The notes under the pieces were generated by a model. It saw only the letters and a list, made by a program, of their open reading frames with translations, was not told the origin of the DNA and made no database searches. The translations under genes were made by a program, and so were the position numbers. Shown in pieces: positions 52,101-60,780 of a DNA stretch of 64,000 bases. Source of the DNA: Epinephelus fuscoguttatus (lineage: Eukaryota; Chordata; Actinopteri; Perciformes; Serranidae); assembly GCF_011397635.1 (NCBI RefSeq), contig NC_064763.1:19729437-19793436 (forward strand), given 5' to 3'. Within the stretch, counting starts at the first letter, position 1, and each line of letters begins with the position of its first letter.

Positions 52101-53513
52101 CACCTTATGGGCAAATGTGAACCATAATGCTACATATTCACGTTAGCTACTTCTGTGCATTCCTACGGGTAAGAGGTTGTTAGAGACAATGTTTCTTCAA
52201 AAAAAACATCACCAGATAGATTAAGTACAGTGCCAAACTACTTTACTACTTACGGTTAAGGTAAGATCTTGGCATATTATGGCAAAGAAACTACGGTACA
52301 TAAGGAATCTATATGTGACAGATGCCTCAGAGCAATAAGAACTGTGGTCGATAATGTTGCTGAAGCCCCAAAACACAAAAGCACCAGTCATTTTCTCAAA
52401 TATCACAAAAGGACACACAGTAAAAGTTTTGAAAGCCTTAGACAAATTTTGCCGTCCTGCCAATAGAGGCATCAAATCATGAAAAAGACATTACTTCCTG
52501 TATCGGCACTGGATGTAAATCGTTAGCTGCAGTATCATCCAATATGAACATAATTTGTAGGATAGTAGGTCTTTCACTATTCACAGCCTGCAGTCGTTAC
52601 TGCATTTGTTGACATGACTGTGACTTCTATTCTTAAATTGCTGCTTTCCTGCTGAGGAATTCAATTCTTGAACAAACAAAGTAAGCAGGTTAAGTCATAC
52701 TGGCATTAATGGACTTCTTGTGTTAACTCTTAGATAGTTTATCAGGGTCAAAGTTAATGAATTATAAAATAAGTTGTTCATTTTCCGCCCAGGAATGTAG
52801 CTCTTGAACAGCAGAAATGGAAATCCTTTGCTTGGTCACACATGGTGCTATGTTTGGTTGGTGAGTTTTGGGTAATGCATCAGTCGATCGTCCTTGACCA
52901 GGAGCCAAACAAAGGGGTCGCCAGGCAACATGTACGGTCAGTAGCAGGATGAGTAATTTAGGTCAGCATGGTAATAGCTGAATAAAATACTAATAAAAGT
53001 TTAGTTTTCAGGAACTGCCTGGTGGGTTCATGTGTGAGTAAGTCAAGCAGAAGTAGAAGATTCTACTCTATAAAAGAAACACAAACACATACTTTCATGT
53101 AGCCATCATTTCAGAGGACATAACATTTGACATACATTTGTTTCCTGGAGAACTACCCTGACCACGACTGGCTTCACCCTAACTTTGTCCGAACCTTTAC
53201 CCAAGTAATTTTATGCATTATGGGACTTGCTTTTTGTCCTCAAAGGGAAGGCGAGTACCTACAGTTTGGCTGTGTAAACAGATGTATGTCCCCACAACAT
53301 GTCTACATATGCATACACACACCTAGAAATGAGACGAAAACACTCACCCCATTGCAGGAAACCAGAGACATACTTCTCCCTTGCAAAGGGCGAGGAGCAG
53401 AACTCCTGGTAGACGCCTACCAGAAGGTCCAACAGGGTCTGGAGCCCAACAGGTCCTGTAGTTTGGGGGCCCTCAGCCAGGTCAGGTGCACCAAGGCCAG
53501 GGCCCGTTGACAT
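28120..53513 (-). CDS. dmpk: Myotonic dystrophy protein kinase (DMPK) homologue, 14-exon model
   Basis: This is a Ser/Thr kinase of the AGC group, DMPK/MRCK/ROCK branch, acting on cytoskeletal and ion-handling substrates. Exons in transcript order are 53348-53513, 38943-39034, 38624-38707, 38305-38400, 38013-38161, 36646-36739, 36294-36491, 35946-36194, 34894-34973, 34699-34795, 34334-34536, 32884-32981, 31499-31573 and 28120-28145. They total 1707 nt (568 residues) and all phases join. The ATG at 53513 has a good context (CACCATG). The N-terminal block ([15 protein letters not shown], then FLQWAEP) is the dimerisation region of the family. Kinase landmarks are GRGTFSE (80-86), ALKIM with Lys102, HRDIKPDN (Asp197) and DFG (Asp215). 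The C-terminal kinase extension ends [13 protein letters not shown] (to 376). [13 protein letters not shown] (about 387-399) favours DMPK over MRCK. A Glu tract (473-490) and a coiled coil follow. The last two exons, which encode a Pro-rich tail ending GPPATGEE, depend on a GC donor and are less certain. Confidence 0.9.
28146..30364. other. dmpk intron, unassigned part
   Basis: AT-rich intronic sequence before the last inferred dmpk exon. Short open frames occur on both strands. None resembles a known domain, and no terminal repeats were seen. Confidence 0.35.
30365..31345 (+). mobile_element. Degenerate LINE reverse transcriptase relic in dmpk intron
   Basis: Plus-strand translation across several frames gives [11 protein letters not shown] near 30452, GVPQGS near 30617 with [11 protein letters not shown] just after, and further on [17 protein letters not shown] near 31224. 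These are the fingers/palm and C-terminal motifs of a non-LTR reverse transcriptase. Frames shift repeatedly, a middle part (about 30730-31180) is replaced by AT-rich sequence, and the FADD box is absent. The copy is dead and runs opposite to dmpk. Confidence 0.75.
32780..32981 (-). CDS. dmpk: Alternative read-through end of dmpk: coiled coil plus hydrophobic tail
   Basis: If the exon at 32884-32981 is not spliced at its GC donor, the same frame stays open to a TAG at 32780-32782. It then adds [13 protein letters not shown] followed by [20 protein letters not shown] and MTP. The extra part contains a run of about 20 hydrophobic residues ending three residues before the stop, the layout of a tail anchor. 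Mammalian DMPK isoforms also differ by anchored and soluble tails. The Ile/Phe run is encoded by an ATC/TTC microsatellite (plus strand 32829-32850), so it may be chance. No transcript evidence is available. Confidence 0.3.
33159..33809 (+). repeat. Non-autonomous repeat with internal foldback, copy 2 (dmpk intron)
   Basis: This is the inverted partner of the block at 535-1192. It shows the same end (GACCCTTCACTAAGTCCTGC), the same internal inverted repeat built on GGGAAACTTTGCTGAT and CCAGCTGTGTG, and the same outer boundary AGTGTAAAAGTGAACC on the opposite strand. It occupies the dmpk intron between the exons at 32884-32981 and 34334-34536. Confidence 0.75.
34065..34300 (-). repeat. Dispersed repeat, copy 2 (inverted partner of 22280-22570)
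   Basis: ACTGCTTGGCAACCAGACCA, TGAGACAGGCTTCTATTTG and AACTTACAGGGTAAT match the reverse complement of the copy in the ei24 5' intron. It ends about 35 bp before the dmpk exon at 34334. Confidence 0.6.
34372..34413 (-). repeat. dmpk: Coding (GAG)14 trinucleotide repeat in dmpk
   Basis: Fourteen uninterrupted CTC units on the plus strand are read as GAG on the dmpk strand, giving 14 glutamates. One GTG (Val) and three more GAG codons adjoin it. It lies in the exon 34334-34536, between the kinase and the coiled coil. Confidence 0.9.
35158..35836. mobile_element. MITE with TTAA target duplication (piggyBac-like), dmpk intron
   Basis: The element is 679 bp. It is bounded by TTAA at 35154-35157 and 35837-35840, with short terminal inverted repeats AGTGATAGT and AGGGATAGT. 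TTAA duplication is characteristic of piggyBac-type transposition. It contains no transposase frame. It sits in the dmpk intron between the exons at 34894-34973 and 35946-36194, about 110 bp before an exon. Confidence 0.7.
36895..37627. mobile_element. Large foldback (palindromic) element in dmpk intron
   Basis: The left arm (about 36900-37200) and right arm (about 37240-37600) are inverted copies of each other over some 300 bp. For example, CTCCAATATAATGGAAC on the left pairs with GTTCCATTATATTGCAGAG on the right, and AGAAATCATGACCTG with CAGGTCATGATTTCT. The right outer end is AACTGTCCCTTTAAG; the left outer end is more diverged. No protein is encoded. Transcribed, the intron could form a very long hairpin. 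Confidence 0.8.
39710..40030. repeat. Truncated dispersed repeat with (TTC)n edge
   Basis: TTCTTCTTCTTCTTTTAGGT, then TAAGGTGCATTACTGCCACC and GCAATGCAAAACTACATGTTC, is a segment that I recognise from the 3' region of a repeat common in fish genomes. Family and orientation are uncertain. It lies in the 14.3 kb dmpk intron. Confidence 0.45.
40094..40842. mobile_element. PIF/Harbinger-type MITE with TAA duplication, dmpk intron
   Basis: The 749 bp element is flanked by TAA at 40091-40093 and 40843-40845. The left end reads GGCCCAATCCCAATACCCCC. The right end, on the opposite strand, reads GGGCTTGTCCCAATACCCCC. The arms continue as inverted repeats through CTTAGCCC and TACCCCTTGGC. A three-base TWA duplication with GG(G/C)C termini fits PIF/Harbinger. 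There is no transposase. The interior carries the GTTAGCTAGCTAGC and AACGTTAGC motifs common in such fish elements. Confidence 0.8.
40843..46193. other. dmpk intron 1, interior without recognised elements
   Basis: About 5.3 kb of intron. Open frames are short and lack recognisable domains. The longest plus-strand frame (44875-45180) opens with TTG, not ATG, and reads [13 protein letters not shown], which resembles a signal peptide. I treat it as chance. Parts of 43400-44400 may be old transposon sequence, but I could not define ends. Confidence 0.3.
46194..46670. mobile_element. MITE with about 35 bp terminal inverted repeats, dmpk intron
   Basis: The left end reads CACCCTAGTTCCCTTGTC with AAAAAGCCAGTGGGATTTTT. 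The right end, on the opposite strand, reads CACTACTGGTTCCCTTGTC with GCAAAGTCAGTGGGTTTTTT. The element is about 477 bp with no coding capacity. I could not establish a target duplication, so the superfamily is open. Confidence 0.7.
47380..47675 (+). mobile_element. Possible LINE C-terminal fragment
   Basis: Two overlapping frames read [12 protein letters not shown] at the left and [20 protein letters not shown], then ERLKRS, at the right. Blocks of the type F-RSG-R---RARTNRLKNSF occur near the end of some non-LTR retrotransposon proteins. The order is scrambled and the match is short. Confidence 0.25.
48744..49340. mobile_element. hAT-type MITE with 8 bp target-site duplication, dmpk intron
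   Basis: A 597 bp element is flanked by identical ATGCTGAT at 48736-48743 and 49341-49348. The termini are TAGAGATGGGA and, on the opposite strand, TAGTGCTGAAC. Subterminal CGGCTC/GAGCCG-like motifs (GGCTCTTTGAGG, GAGCCGTTC) occur at both ends. Eight-base duplication and TAG-G-TG termini fit hAT. No transposase is present. Confidence 0.85.
49349..53347. other. dmpk intron 1, right part
   Basis: Apart from the transposon protein relics around 51.6-52.5 kb, I see no defined element here. Several short frames on both strands have no recognisable product. The intron ends at the GTGAGT donor beside 53348. Confidence 0.35.
51600..52475 (+). pseudogene. DNA-transposon protein relics (MADF-like and BED-finger-like pieces)
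   Basis: The frame 51600-51866 ends with [20 protein letters not shown], which resembles the start of a MADF/Myb-like domain as carried by PIF/Harbinger accessory proteins. The frame 52269-52466 contains ICDRC followed by [10 protein letters not shown], the spacing of a BED zinc finger as in hAT transposases. Both pieces are short, lie in the dmpk intron on the opposite strand, and are not joined by an open frame. The assignment is a guess from motif shape. Confidence 0.3.
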
Positions 53514-53619
53514 GGTGCCCGGTGGGTGAGAGGTTTGCGTGGTTTAGAATTGCGGTGAAACCCCGGTGTCCATGGTGTACTGGATTTACAGTGAGACAGG
53601 CTGGATCTTCTTCTTCCTC

Positions 53620-54790
53620 TTGGTTTACAGTTGCTCTGTTGGCCTCTTGAGAATCTCATTTACAGTAACAGCCCACCCCCCCATCCCACCCCAACGTGCA
53701 CCCACACCCCCCTCCCCCCTCTGGAGCTCTTTCTGGATCACACCTAACCCCACCCCCCGCCCGTCCGTCCTGACCTGCCTGTTCTGTCTACCTACTCTGC
53801 TTGATCACAGTAGGAGTGTATGTTTTCTATGCAAACATCCTCTTTAACAGTTCATGTTTCCTCTTCTTCTCTACTTCTACACAACTGTCACTTGCGTTTT
53901 TTCTTTCTTGTGTTTCTCTTGTCTTTATATGTCAGTCCCCTCCTCTCTCTGTCTGTCGGTCTGTCTCTCTCCTTATTCTTCTCTCTTCATGGCTGTGCAG
54001 CATCTGTCAAGCCTGCAATTTCTCCAGCTCTGACTCCAGACCTTTTTTGGTGTTTGAGTCTCCCTCTCCGTCTCTCCCCACTCCCTCTATTCAAACTTTC
54101 TACTACAACACTGAGACTTAATAGAGAAGCATCTACATGCTCTGAAACAAATCCTCTTTCTGTCTGTCACTAGTTAATTTGTTTTTATTACCTGTCTTTG
54201 TTTGCTTTCCTTCCCTTTTTCCTCCCCCCGTGACAGAAACAGGAACCACTGACCTGAATCAGTGCTTGCTGTTGCTGTTACACTCAGTCATGTTTTGAAG
54301 AGCACAAATCTCTTATTTTGTCAACCGTCCAAGGATCCTTTTTAGTCCCCTTGATTTTTTTCTGTGTCCCTGCCGTCTCACTCATCTCTTCCCCTCTGTC
54401 ACCCCGCTCAGTCCTCCTCATGTCATGTCTCCCTCACTCACTCTTTTTTCAAGGATGCAGCAGCAGAGATCGCCTCTTCTTGCCCAGCTCACTGGATCTG
54501 AAAATCCTTCCACTCTCCCCCGTCTGTTTATCCGTTTACTCTCCCCGTCCCTCTTTTTCCCTCTTGTACTGCACTGTAGCTCTCTGTGTCTGTTCTCTCT
54601 TTCACTCTCTTCTCTTTCTCCTCCCCAACTTTTCTGTTTTGACTTTTCGAGTGAACTGCCTCCTTCCTCTTCTCTCTTTATAAATACACCACAGCTGCCA
54701 CACAGCACCGCCTTAAAGTTTTCATCTCCTTTTCATAGCTGTATTTTTTGCGTCCAACTAATGCTCCAAGCTTCCATCTAAGCGTGACTG
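53620..54790. repeat. Long polypyrimidine-rich tract upstream of dmpk start
   Basis: Over about 1.1 kb the plus strand is strongly C/T-rich, with runs such as CTCTCTGTCTGTCGGTCTGT and many TCTCCC blocks. The dmpk-sense strand is therefore G/A-rich. Long overlapping open frames in several phases arise from this composition and are not genes. The tract begins about 110 bp upstream of the dmpk start codon, so it may include its 5' UTR or promoter. Confidence 0.7.
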
Positions 54791-54799
54791 AGTCTTTAT

Positions 54800-56255
54800 T
54801 TTTTCTCAAACTTGTCTATGAGCATAGCGAGGAAATGAAGCATGAGCGCACAGTTTTGTGTAACCGATCACATGAGTATGAGACAGTTATCTGTTATGAA
54901 AAAAGGACAACTGAAAAGGAAAAAAAATATAGCCATCATCAGTGTCCAATATCAGCTTAAAATGATTTTAAAAAAATATACTATGCTTTAATTCTTACAG
55001 CCCAGGAAACATATTTTCAAACATGACTGCATGTACATCCTCACTTATGGATTTAACTGGTATTTACATATTTATGTGTTCTGCCACCTGTGTATGACCA
55101 CCATAGATAAATACATGCTCCATTACTTGCACATTATAAACACTGACGCACATTCAGAGCTTGTGTGTCCCATACGGTGAAATGATTTACTGTGAAAGTG
55201 CTGCTGGCCAAGCACAAGGATTCAACTCTTCCAGTCTGCCGACCACTGATGCATGCCAGGGGAATATTATGGGTAAATAATTTTTATCAGCTGTGACAAT
55301 GTTGCTGGTTTTGTTCTCACCTTGTGGATCTGTGTGTTTGTGTGTGCATCACCATGACATAATGTGGTTGCAGGAACTACCACAGAAGCCGTTGTTTTGC
55401 CTGTGTCTGTTTGTGGGCAGATTTTGTCAATGCAACAATGTCACAACCAGGCAAGATGCAGTCACAGAACTTTACAGGTGTGTACTTAAGTTCAAAATGA
55501 ATGATGGGAATGATGGGTGTGGTCTGAGCAAGGGGGATGGAAGTAGGGGGGTAGAAGAAGGGAAGAAGCCACTATCCTTTCACTTTAGGTGCCTGACCCT
55601 ATTCAATTTAAAGGAAGAGTGTGTGAAAGAATTAGGGGGATTTAGTGGCCTCTAGTGGTGAGGACTGTAGATTGCAACCAGCTGAAACTTCTCCTGATTA
55701 AGGTGGATTTATACTTGTGCCTCAGCTCTATGCAGACCCTACGCCATAGCCTTCGCACATGGCCTATGTTGTTGTGAGCATTTATACTTGTGTGGTGTGT
55801 CTGTGTCACTCTGCAGTTACACCTCCAAAACACTAGTCGGCGGCAGGGTTTCTGTGAGGTGCTGTAAAGTTAAGTTGATTCAAAACACACATTAAACACA
55901 CATTAAACACGGCTTAATAGAGACAATTTCAAACACAGGAACATAAATCTACTTCACTGTAACTTGCAGGATTCAAAGACAAAGCACAAATACAACATGC
56001 TAATGTTTTTAGCACAAGCCTAGGGAATTTTGCATTGTATAAATTAGCCTAGCGGCTAGCGCACTTTTCCCCTACACATATGAAGCCAGGAACAACAGTA
56101 ACATTTAACAAAGGTAACGGTACATTTTTGCTCCAAAACAACTCACAAACTTCACTAACAAAACAACTGTCTTATACTAAACATGTTTCCCCAAACAAAT
56201 ATAGCACTCTAACGTTTTTAGCAGCAGCCTATGGCATTTTACATTGTATAAATTA
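54800..56255. other. Spacer with MITE fragments and a diverged tandem duplication
   Basis: At 55612-55690 a fragment (GATTTAGTGGCCTCTAGTGG, then GATTGCAACCAGCTGAA) belongs to a common fish MITE family, and 55700-55850 carries GGTGGATTTATACTTGTG and CGCCATAGCC of another. Two related copies of about 80 bp (55993-56080, and 56203-56255 continuing at 59533) share TTTTTAGCA, CATTGTATAAATTAGCC and TATGAAG. The second copy is split by the retrotransposon described next. Confidence 0.5.
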
Positions 56256-59200
56256 GCCACTCCTCCGAGAACCGTCACCTTATCATGGTGGAGGAGTTTG
56301 AGTGCCCTAATGACCCTAGGAGCTATGCTGTCGGGGGCATTTTGCCCCTGGTAGGGTTTCCCATGGCAGACTGGTTCTGGGCGAAGGGTCAGACGAAGAA
56401 CGGTTCAAAAGACCCTTCATGATGGATACAAACAAGGACGTGTACCCGGCCCGGAGGGTTACCGGGGCCCCGCCCTGGAGCCAGGCCTGGGGTTGGGGCC
56501 CGTGGGCGAGCGCCTGGTGGTCGGGCCTTCGCCCATGGGGTCCGGCCGGGCCCAGCCCGTACCGAAGAGTTCGGTGTAATGTGGATTGGGCAGCAGACCA
56601 AGGCGGGGGCCTTGGCGGTCCAATCCTCGGTTACAGAAGTTGACTCTTGGGACATGGAATGTCACCTCTCTGGCGAGGAATGAGCCGGAGCTTGTGGAAG
56701 AGGTTGAGCGCTACCGGCTAGATATAGTCGGCCTCACCTCGACACATAGTTTCAGGTCTGGAACCCCAGTCCTTGAGAGGGGTTGGACTCTCTCCTTCGC
56801 TGGAGTTGCTCTGGGTGAGAGGAGGGGGGGCGGGGTGGGCTTTCTGATAGCCCCCAGACTCTCTGCCTGTACGTTGGGGTTTTCCCCACGGTAGACGAAA
56901 GGGTTGCTTCCCTGCGCCTTCGGGTCGGGGAATGGGTCCTGACTGTTGTCTGTGCTTATGCACCAAACAACAGTTCAGAGTACCCACCCTTTTTGGAGTC
57001 CCTGGGACGAGTGCTGGACAGTGCCCCGACCGGGGACTCCATTGTTCTGCTGGGGGACTTCAACGCTCACGTGGGCAATGACAGCAGGACCTGGAGGGGC
57101 GTGATTGGGAGGAACGGCCTGCTTGATCTGAACCCGAGTGGTGTTCAGTTATTGGACTTCTGTGCGGGTCACAGTTTGGCCATGTCCATCGGTGAACGTG
57201 GCACCAGGACAGCCTAGGTCGCAGGTCAATGATCAACTTTGTAGTCGTATCATTTGACCTGCGGCCATATGTTCTGGACACTCGGGTGAAGAGAGGAACA
57301 GAGCTGTCAACTGATCACCACCTGGTGGTGAGTTGGATCAGATGGTGGGGGAAGACGCCGTGCAGACCTGGCAGGCCCAAACGAACAGTGAGGGTCTGCT
57401 GGGAACGCCTGGTGGAAGAACCTGTCCAGATGATCTTCAACTCCCACCTCCGGGAGAGCTTCGACCGCGTCCCGAGGGCAGAGGGGGACATTGAGTCCGA
57501 ATGGGCCTTGTTCCGCTCTGCCATTGTCGAGGCGACGGTTGCGAGCTGTGGCCGCAAGGCTGCTGGGGCCAGTTGCGGTGGTAATCCCCGAACCCGCTGG
57601 TGGACACCAGAGGTGAGGGGAGCCGTCAGGCTGAAGAAGGTGGCCCACAGGGCATGGTTGGTCTGTGGGTCTCCAGAAGCAGCTGACGGGTACCGGCGGG
57701 CCAAGCAGAGCGCAGCGGTGGCAGTTGTTGAGGCAAAAACTCGGGCGTGGGAGGAGTTTGGTGAGGCCATGGAGGAAGACTATCGATCGGCTCCAAAGAG
57801 GTTCTGGCAAACCGTCCGGCACCTCAGGGGGGGAAGGCGGCAACTTGCTCACACTGTTTACAGTGGGGGCGGAGAGCTGCTGACGTCAACTGGGGACATT
57901 GTCGGGCGGTGGAAGGAATACTTTGAGGAGCTCCTCAATCCCACCAACACGTATTCCAGTGAGGAAACAGAGACGGGGGTCTCGGGGGCGGGTCGTCCAA
58001 TTTCTGGGGCAGAAGTTGCTGAGGTAGTGAAACAACTCCGAGGCGGCGGAGCCCCGGGGGTGGATGAGATTTGTCCTGGATATCTCAAGGCTCTGGATGT
58101 TGTAGGGCTGTCCTGGCTGACACGCCTCTGCAACATTGCGTGGACATCGGGGGCAGTGCCTCTGGAGTGGCAGACCGGGGTGATGGTCCCCATTTTCTAG
58201 AAAGGGGACCAGAGGGTGTGTTCCAACTACAGGGGGATCACACTCCTCAGCCTACCCGGTAAGGTCTACTCCGGGGTGGAGAAGAGGGTCCGGTCGATAG
58301 TTGAACCTCAGATTGAGGAGGAGCAATGTGGTTTTCGTCCCGGACCCGGAACCGTGGACCAGCTCTTTACCCTCACGAGGGTGCTGGAGGGGGCATGGGA
58401 GTTTGCCCAACCAGTCCACATGTGTTTTGTGGATTTGGAGAAGGCTTACGATCATGTCCCCAGGGGCATCCTGTGGGGGGTGCTCCGGGAGTATGGGGTT
58501 GGTGGCCCCTTGCTAAGGGCCATCCAGTCCCTGTACCGAAGGAGCATGAGTCTGGTTCGCGTGGCTGGCAGTAAGTCGGACCTGTTCCCGGTGAGGGTTG
58601 GACTCCGCCAGGGCTGCCCTTTGTCACCGGTTCTGTTCATAACTTTTATGGACAGAATTTCTAGGCGCAGCTGAGTGGTGGAGGGTGTCAGGTTCGCTGA
58701 CGGGAGGATCTCGTCCCTGCTTTTTGCGGATGACGTGGTCCTCCTAGCTCCATTGAACAGTGACCTCCAGCTCTCGCTGGGGCGGTTCACAGCCGAGTGT
58801 GAAAAGGCTGGGATGAGAATCAGCACCTCCAAGTCTGAGGCCATGGTCCTCAGCCAGAAAAGGGTGGATTGCCCACTCCTGGTCAGGGGGGAGGTCCTTC
58901 CTCAGGTGGAGGAGTTTAAGTATCTCGGGATCTTGTTCACGAGTGAGGGTAGGATGGAGCGGGAGATTGACAGGTGGATTGGAGCGGCGTCAGCAGTGAT
59001 GCAGGCGCTTAACCAGTCCGTTGCGGTGAAGAGGGAGCTTAGCCAGAAAGCAAAGCTCTGAATTTACCGGTCGATCTACGTTCCAACCCTCACCTATGGT
59101 CACGAGCTCTGGGTAGTGACCGAAAGAATGAGATCGCGAGTGCAAGCGGCCGAAATGAGTTTCCTCCGCAGGGTGGCTGGGCTCATCCTTAGGGATAGGG

Positions 59201-59524
59201 TGAGGAGCTCAGACATCCGGGAGGGACTCGGAGTAGAGCCGCTGCTCCTCCACATCGAGAGGAGCCAGTTGAAGTGGTTCGGGCATCTGGTAAGGATGCC
59301 TTCCGGATGCCTCCCTGGGGAGGTGTTTCGGGCATGTCCAACCAGGAGGAGACCTCAGGGCTGCCCCAGAACACGCTGGAGGGATTACATCACCCGGCTG
59401 GCCTGGGAACGCCTTGGGGTTCCCGTGGAAGAGCTGACGGAAGTGGCTGGGGAGAGGACTGTCTGGGCTTCTTTGCTGAGGCTGCTGCCCCCGCGACCCG
59501 GACCCGGATAAGCAGAGGACGACA
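56256..59524 (+). mobile_element. Near-complete but inactive non-LTR retrotransposon (APE endonuclease plus reverse transcriptase)
   Basis: The element starts at about 56256 (CTCCGAGAACCGTCACC) and ends near 59524 after GACCCGGATAAGC. It is flanked by AATTAGCC at 56248-56255 and 59533-59540, a likely 8 bp target duplication. The endonuclease domain shows GTWNVTSLA near 56655, [12 protein letters not shown] at 57046-57080 and STDHHLVVSW near 57310. The reverse transcriptase shows NYRGITLLSLPGK (58225), GLRQGCPLSPVLF (58600), FADDVVLLA (58723) and YLGILF (58919). The C-terminal part contains RVRSSDIREGLGVEPLL. From 57229 on, one frame is open to 59511 except for stops at 58198, 58672 and 59059. 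The endonuclease part has two frame changes (near 56894 and 57217). Clade not assigned; it resembles the CR1/L2/I-like LINEs of fish. Confidence 0.92.
57229..59511 (+). pseudogene. Reverse transcriptase frame of the non-LTR retrotransposon, interrupted by three stops
   Basis: This is the single reading frame covering the end of the endonuclease, the reverse transcriptase and the C-terminal region. It is interrupted by TAG at 58198-58200, TGA at 58672-58674 and TGA at 59059-59061, each embedded in otherwise matching sequence, so they are point mutations rather than boundaries. The catalytic FADD box is intact at 58723-58734. A two-to-three residue deletion is likely in VYSGV-EKRV near 58265. 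With three stops it cannot make the full enzyme. Confidence 0.85.
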
Positions 59525-60059
59525 AGTACGAGAATTAGCCTAGCAACTTGCAGATATTTCCTCTACTCTTATGAAGTCTTAAATCACACACAAGACTTAA
59601 AATGCTATTGTGTGGAGGCATAATTTCTCAACAATTTATTGTTTCTTATCAGTGAAATAAAAGTAAATAAAAGCTTGGTTTCCACTGAGGTAAATGGTTA
59701 CATGTAGATACATTTCTGGGGAGGTGCACATCAGGTTGCAGCACATTTGCATTGAATGAATCATCTACAGAGGTCTCTTCCTTTTTACTAAAAAAGGGAC
59801 TAGGTGATTAAAACTGGAAATAAATAAATAAAGCAGTTTCAAATTGTTTCTTGGACTCTGTTCGGCATGTCAGAGATGGGCCGCTTACCAAGCACCTACT
59901 AATGTGTGCTTAACTTTTTTTCTCTGATAACATAAGATTCAGGCATTCAGGAAGTTTTTATTAGGAGACAAATTATATGCAGAGTTCTCCTTCTCTCAAA
60001 GACAAATGAACCTATTAATTACTGTAAAAACATAGTGATGCAACATGGTGATCTCCAAG

Positions 60060-60220
60060 GACAAGGACCCGTTGTATGGATATATAAACAGCTCGTCCTA
60101 ATGTGACAAAAACACAACAATTATTATTTTTAGGTGAATATAAAGAAAACATACTCATTATATTATATTAAGTTTTTGTCAGTTTATCCCCATAAATTCC
60201 ACACACTGGACCTTTAACTC
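60060..60220 (+). repeat. Right-hand part of a MITE family also seen at 16592
   Basis: ATAAACAGCTCGTCCTAATG, then CAAAAACACAACAATTATT, ends with AATTCCACACACTGGACCTTT, the inverse of the AAAGGTCCAGTGTGTAGGA end found at 16594. The left half is missing here. Confidence 0.6.
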
Positions 60221-60599
60221 ATGGATGGCTGTATCAGAGCTATTTTTTCCCCTGCATGTTTTGTCATCTGGGTTTTTATTGTGTTTAGTATGAGTTAATT
60301 TAAGTCTGAAATGCATTTGGCCAGGGCCCCAATAAATTGAAATGTCTTGTTAAATGAGTGTCTCTGACAACAGTTATTAATAATTCTGGTAATTTTTATT
60401 TAGTTCCCAAAAAAAGTAAGAACATTGCTATTTCAATGATCATCAATGGAACTACAGAACTAGAGTTACAATCTGTAACTGTTTTATTAGAAGAAGAACA
60501 CATACATTATTAATCCATTTTTTCACTCTGTTTGTCATATACAGACAGGTCCTCAACACACACACATGCACAAACATGACCTATACATGCATTAAATGG

Positions 60600-60780
60600 A
60601 AACATCAGGGTGAGGGGACTGCAAATGACAGGGTTTGGCAGGATTCAGCAGTGCCCAGGAGGCAAACAGGCACCTCTTCAGCTACCAGTCCATGCTCCAC
60701 ATGTGGTCCGGCTGGGGACTTGAGCCAGCAACCCTCCAATCCCCAACCTATGTCCCTATGGGCTGAGCTACTGCCGCCCC
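60600..60780 (-). mobile_element. tRNA-derived SINE fragment
   Basis: Read on the minus strand, the sequence starts GGGGCGGCAGTAGCTCAGCC with CATAGGGA (A-box-like) and continues to GTTGCTGGCTCAAGTCC (B-box-like, about 60717-60733) and CCAGCCGGACC. This is the head of a tRNA-derived SINE. The B box has GGCTCAAG where GGTTCAAG is expected, so its own promoter is probably weak. I do not call a functional tRNA. Confidence 0.7.

Noticed and set aside
53566..54781. Long overlapping plus-strand frames rich in Ser, Leu and Pro
   Set aside because: All come from the C/T-rich low-complexity tract, and similar lengths appear in several phases at once.
57307..58193. Minus-strand frames of 111-181 codons
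   Set aside because: They are antisense shadows of the GC-rich retrotransposon reverse-transcriptase frame.
60717..60780. Possible tRNA gene on the minus strand
   Set aside because: A- and B-box-like sequences are present, but the spacing and flanks match a tRNA-derived SINE head and the acceptor stem is not formed.
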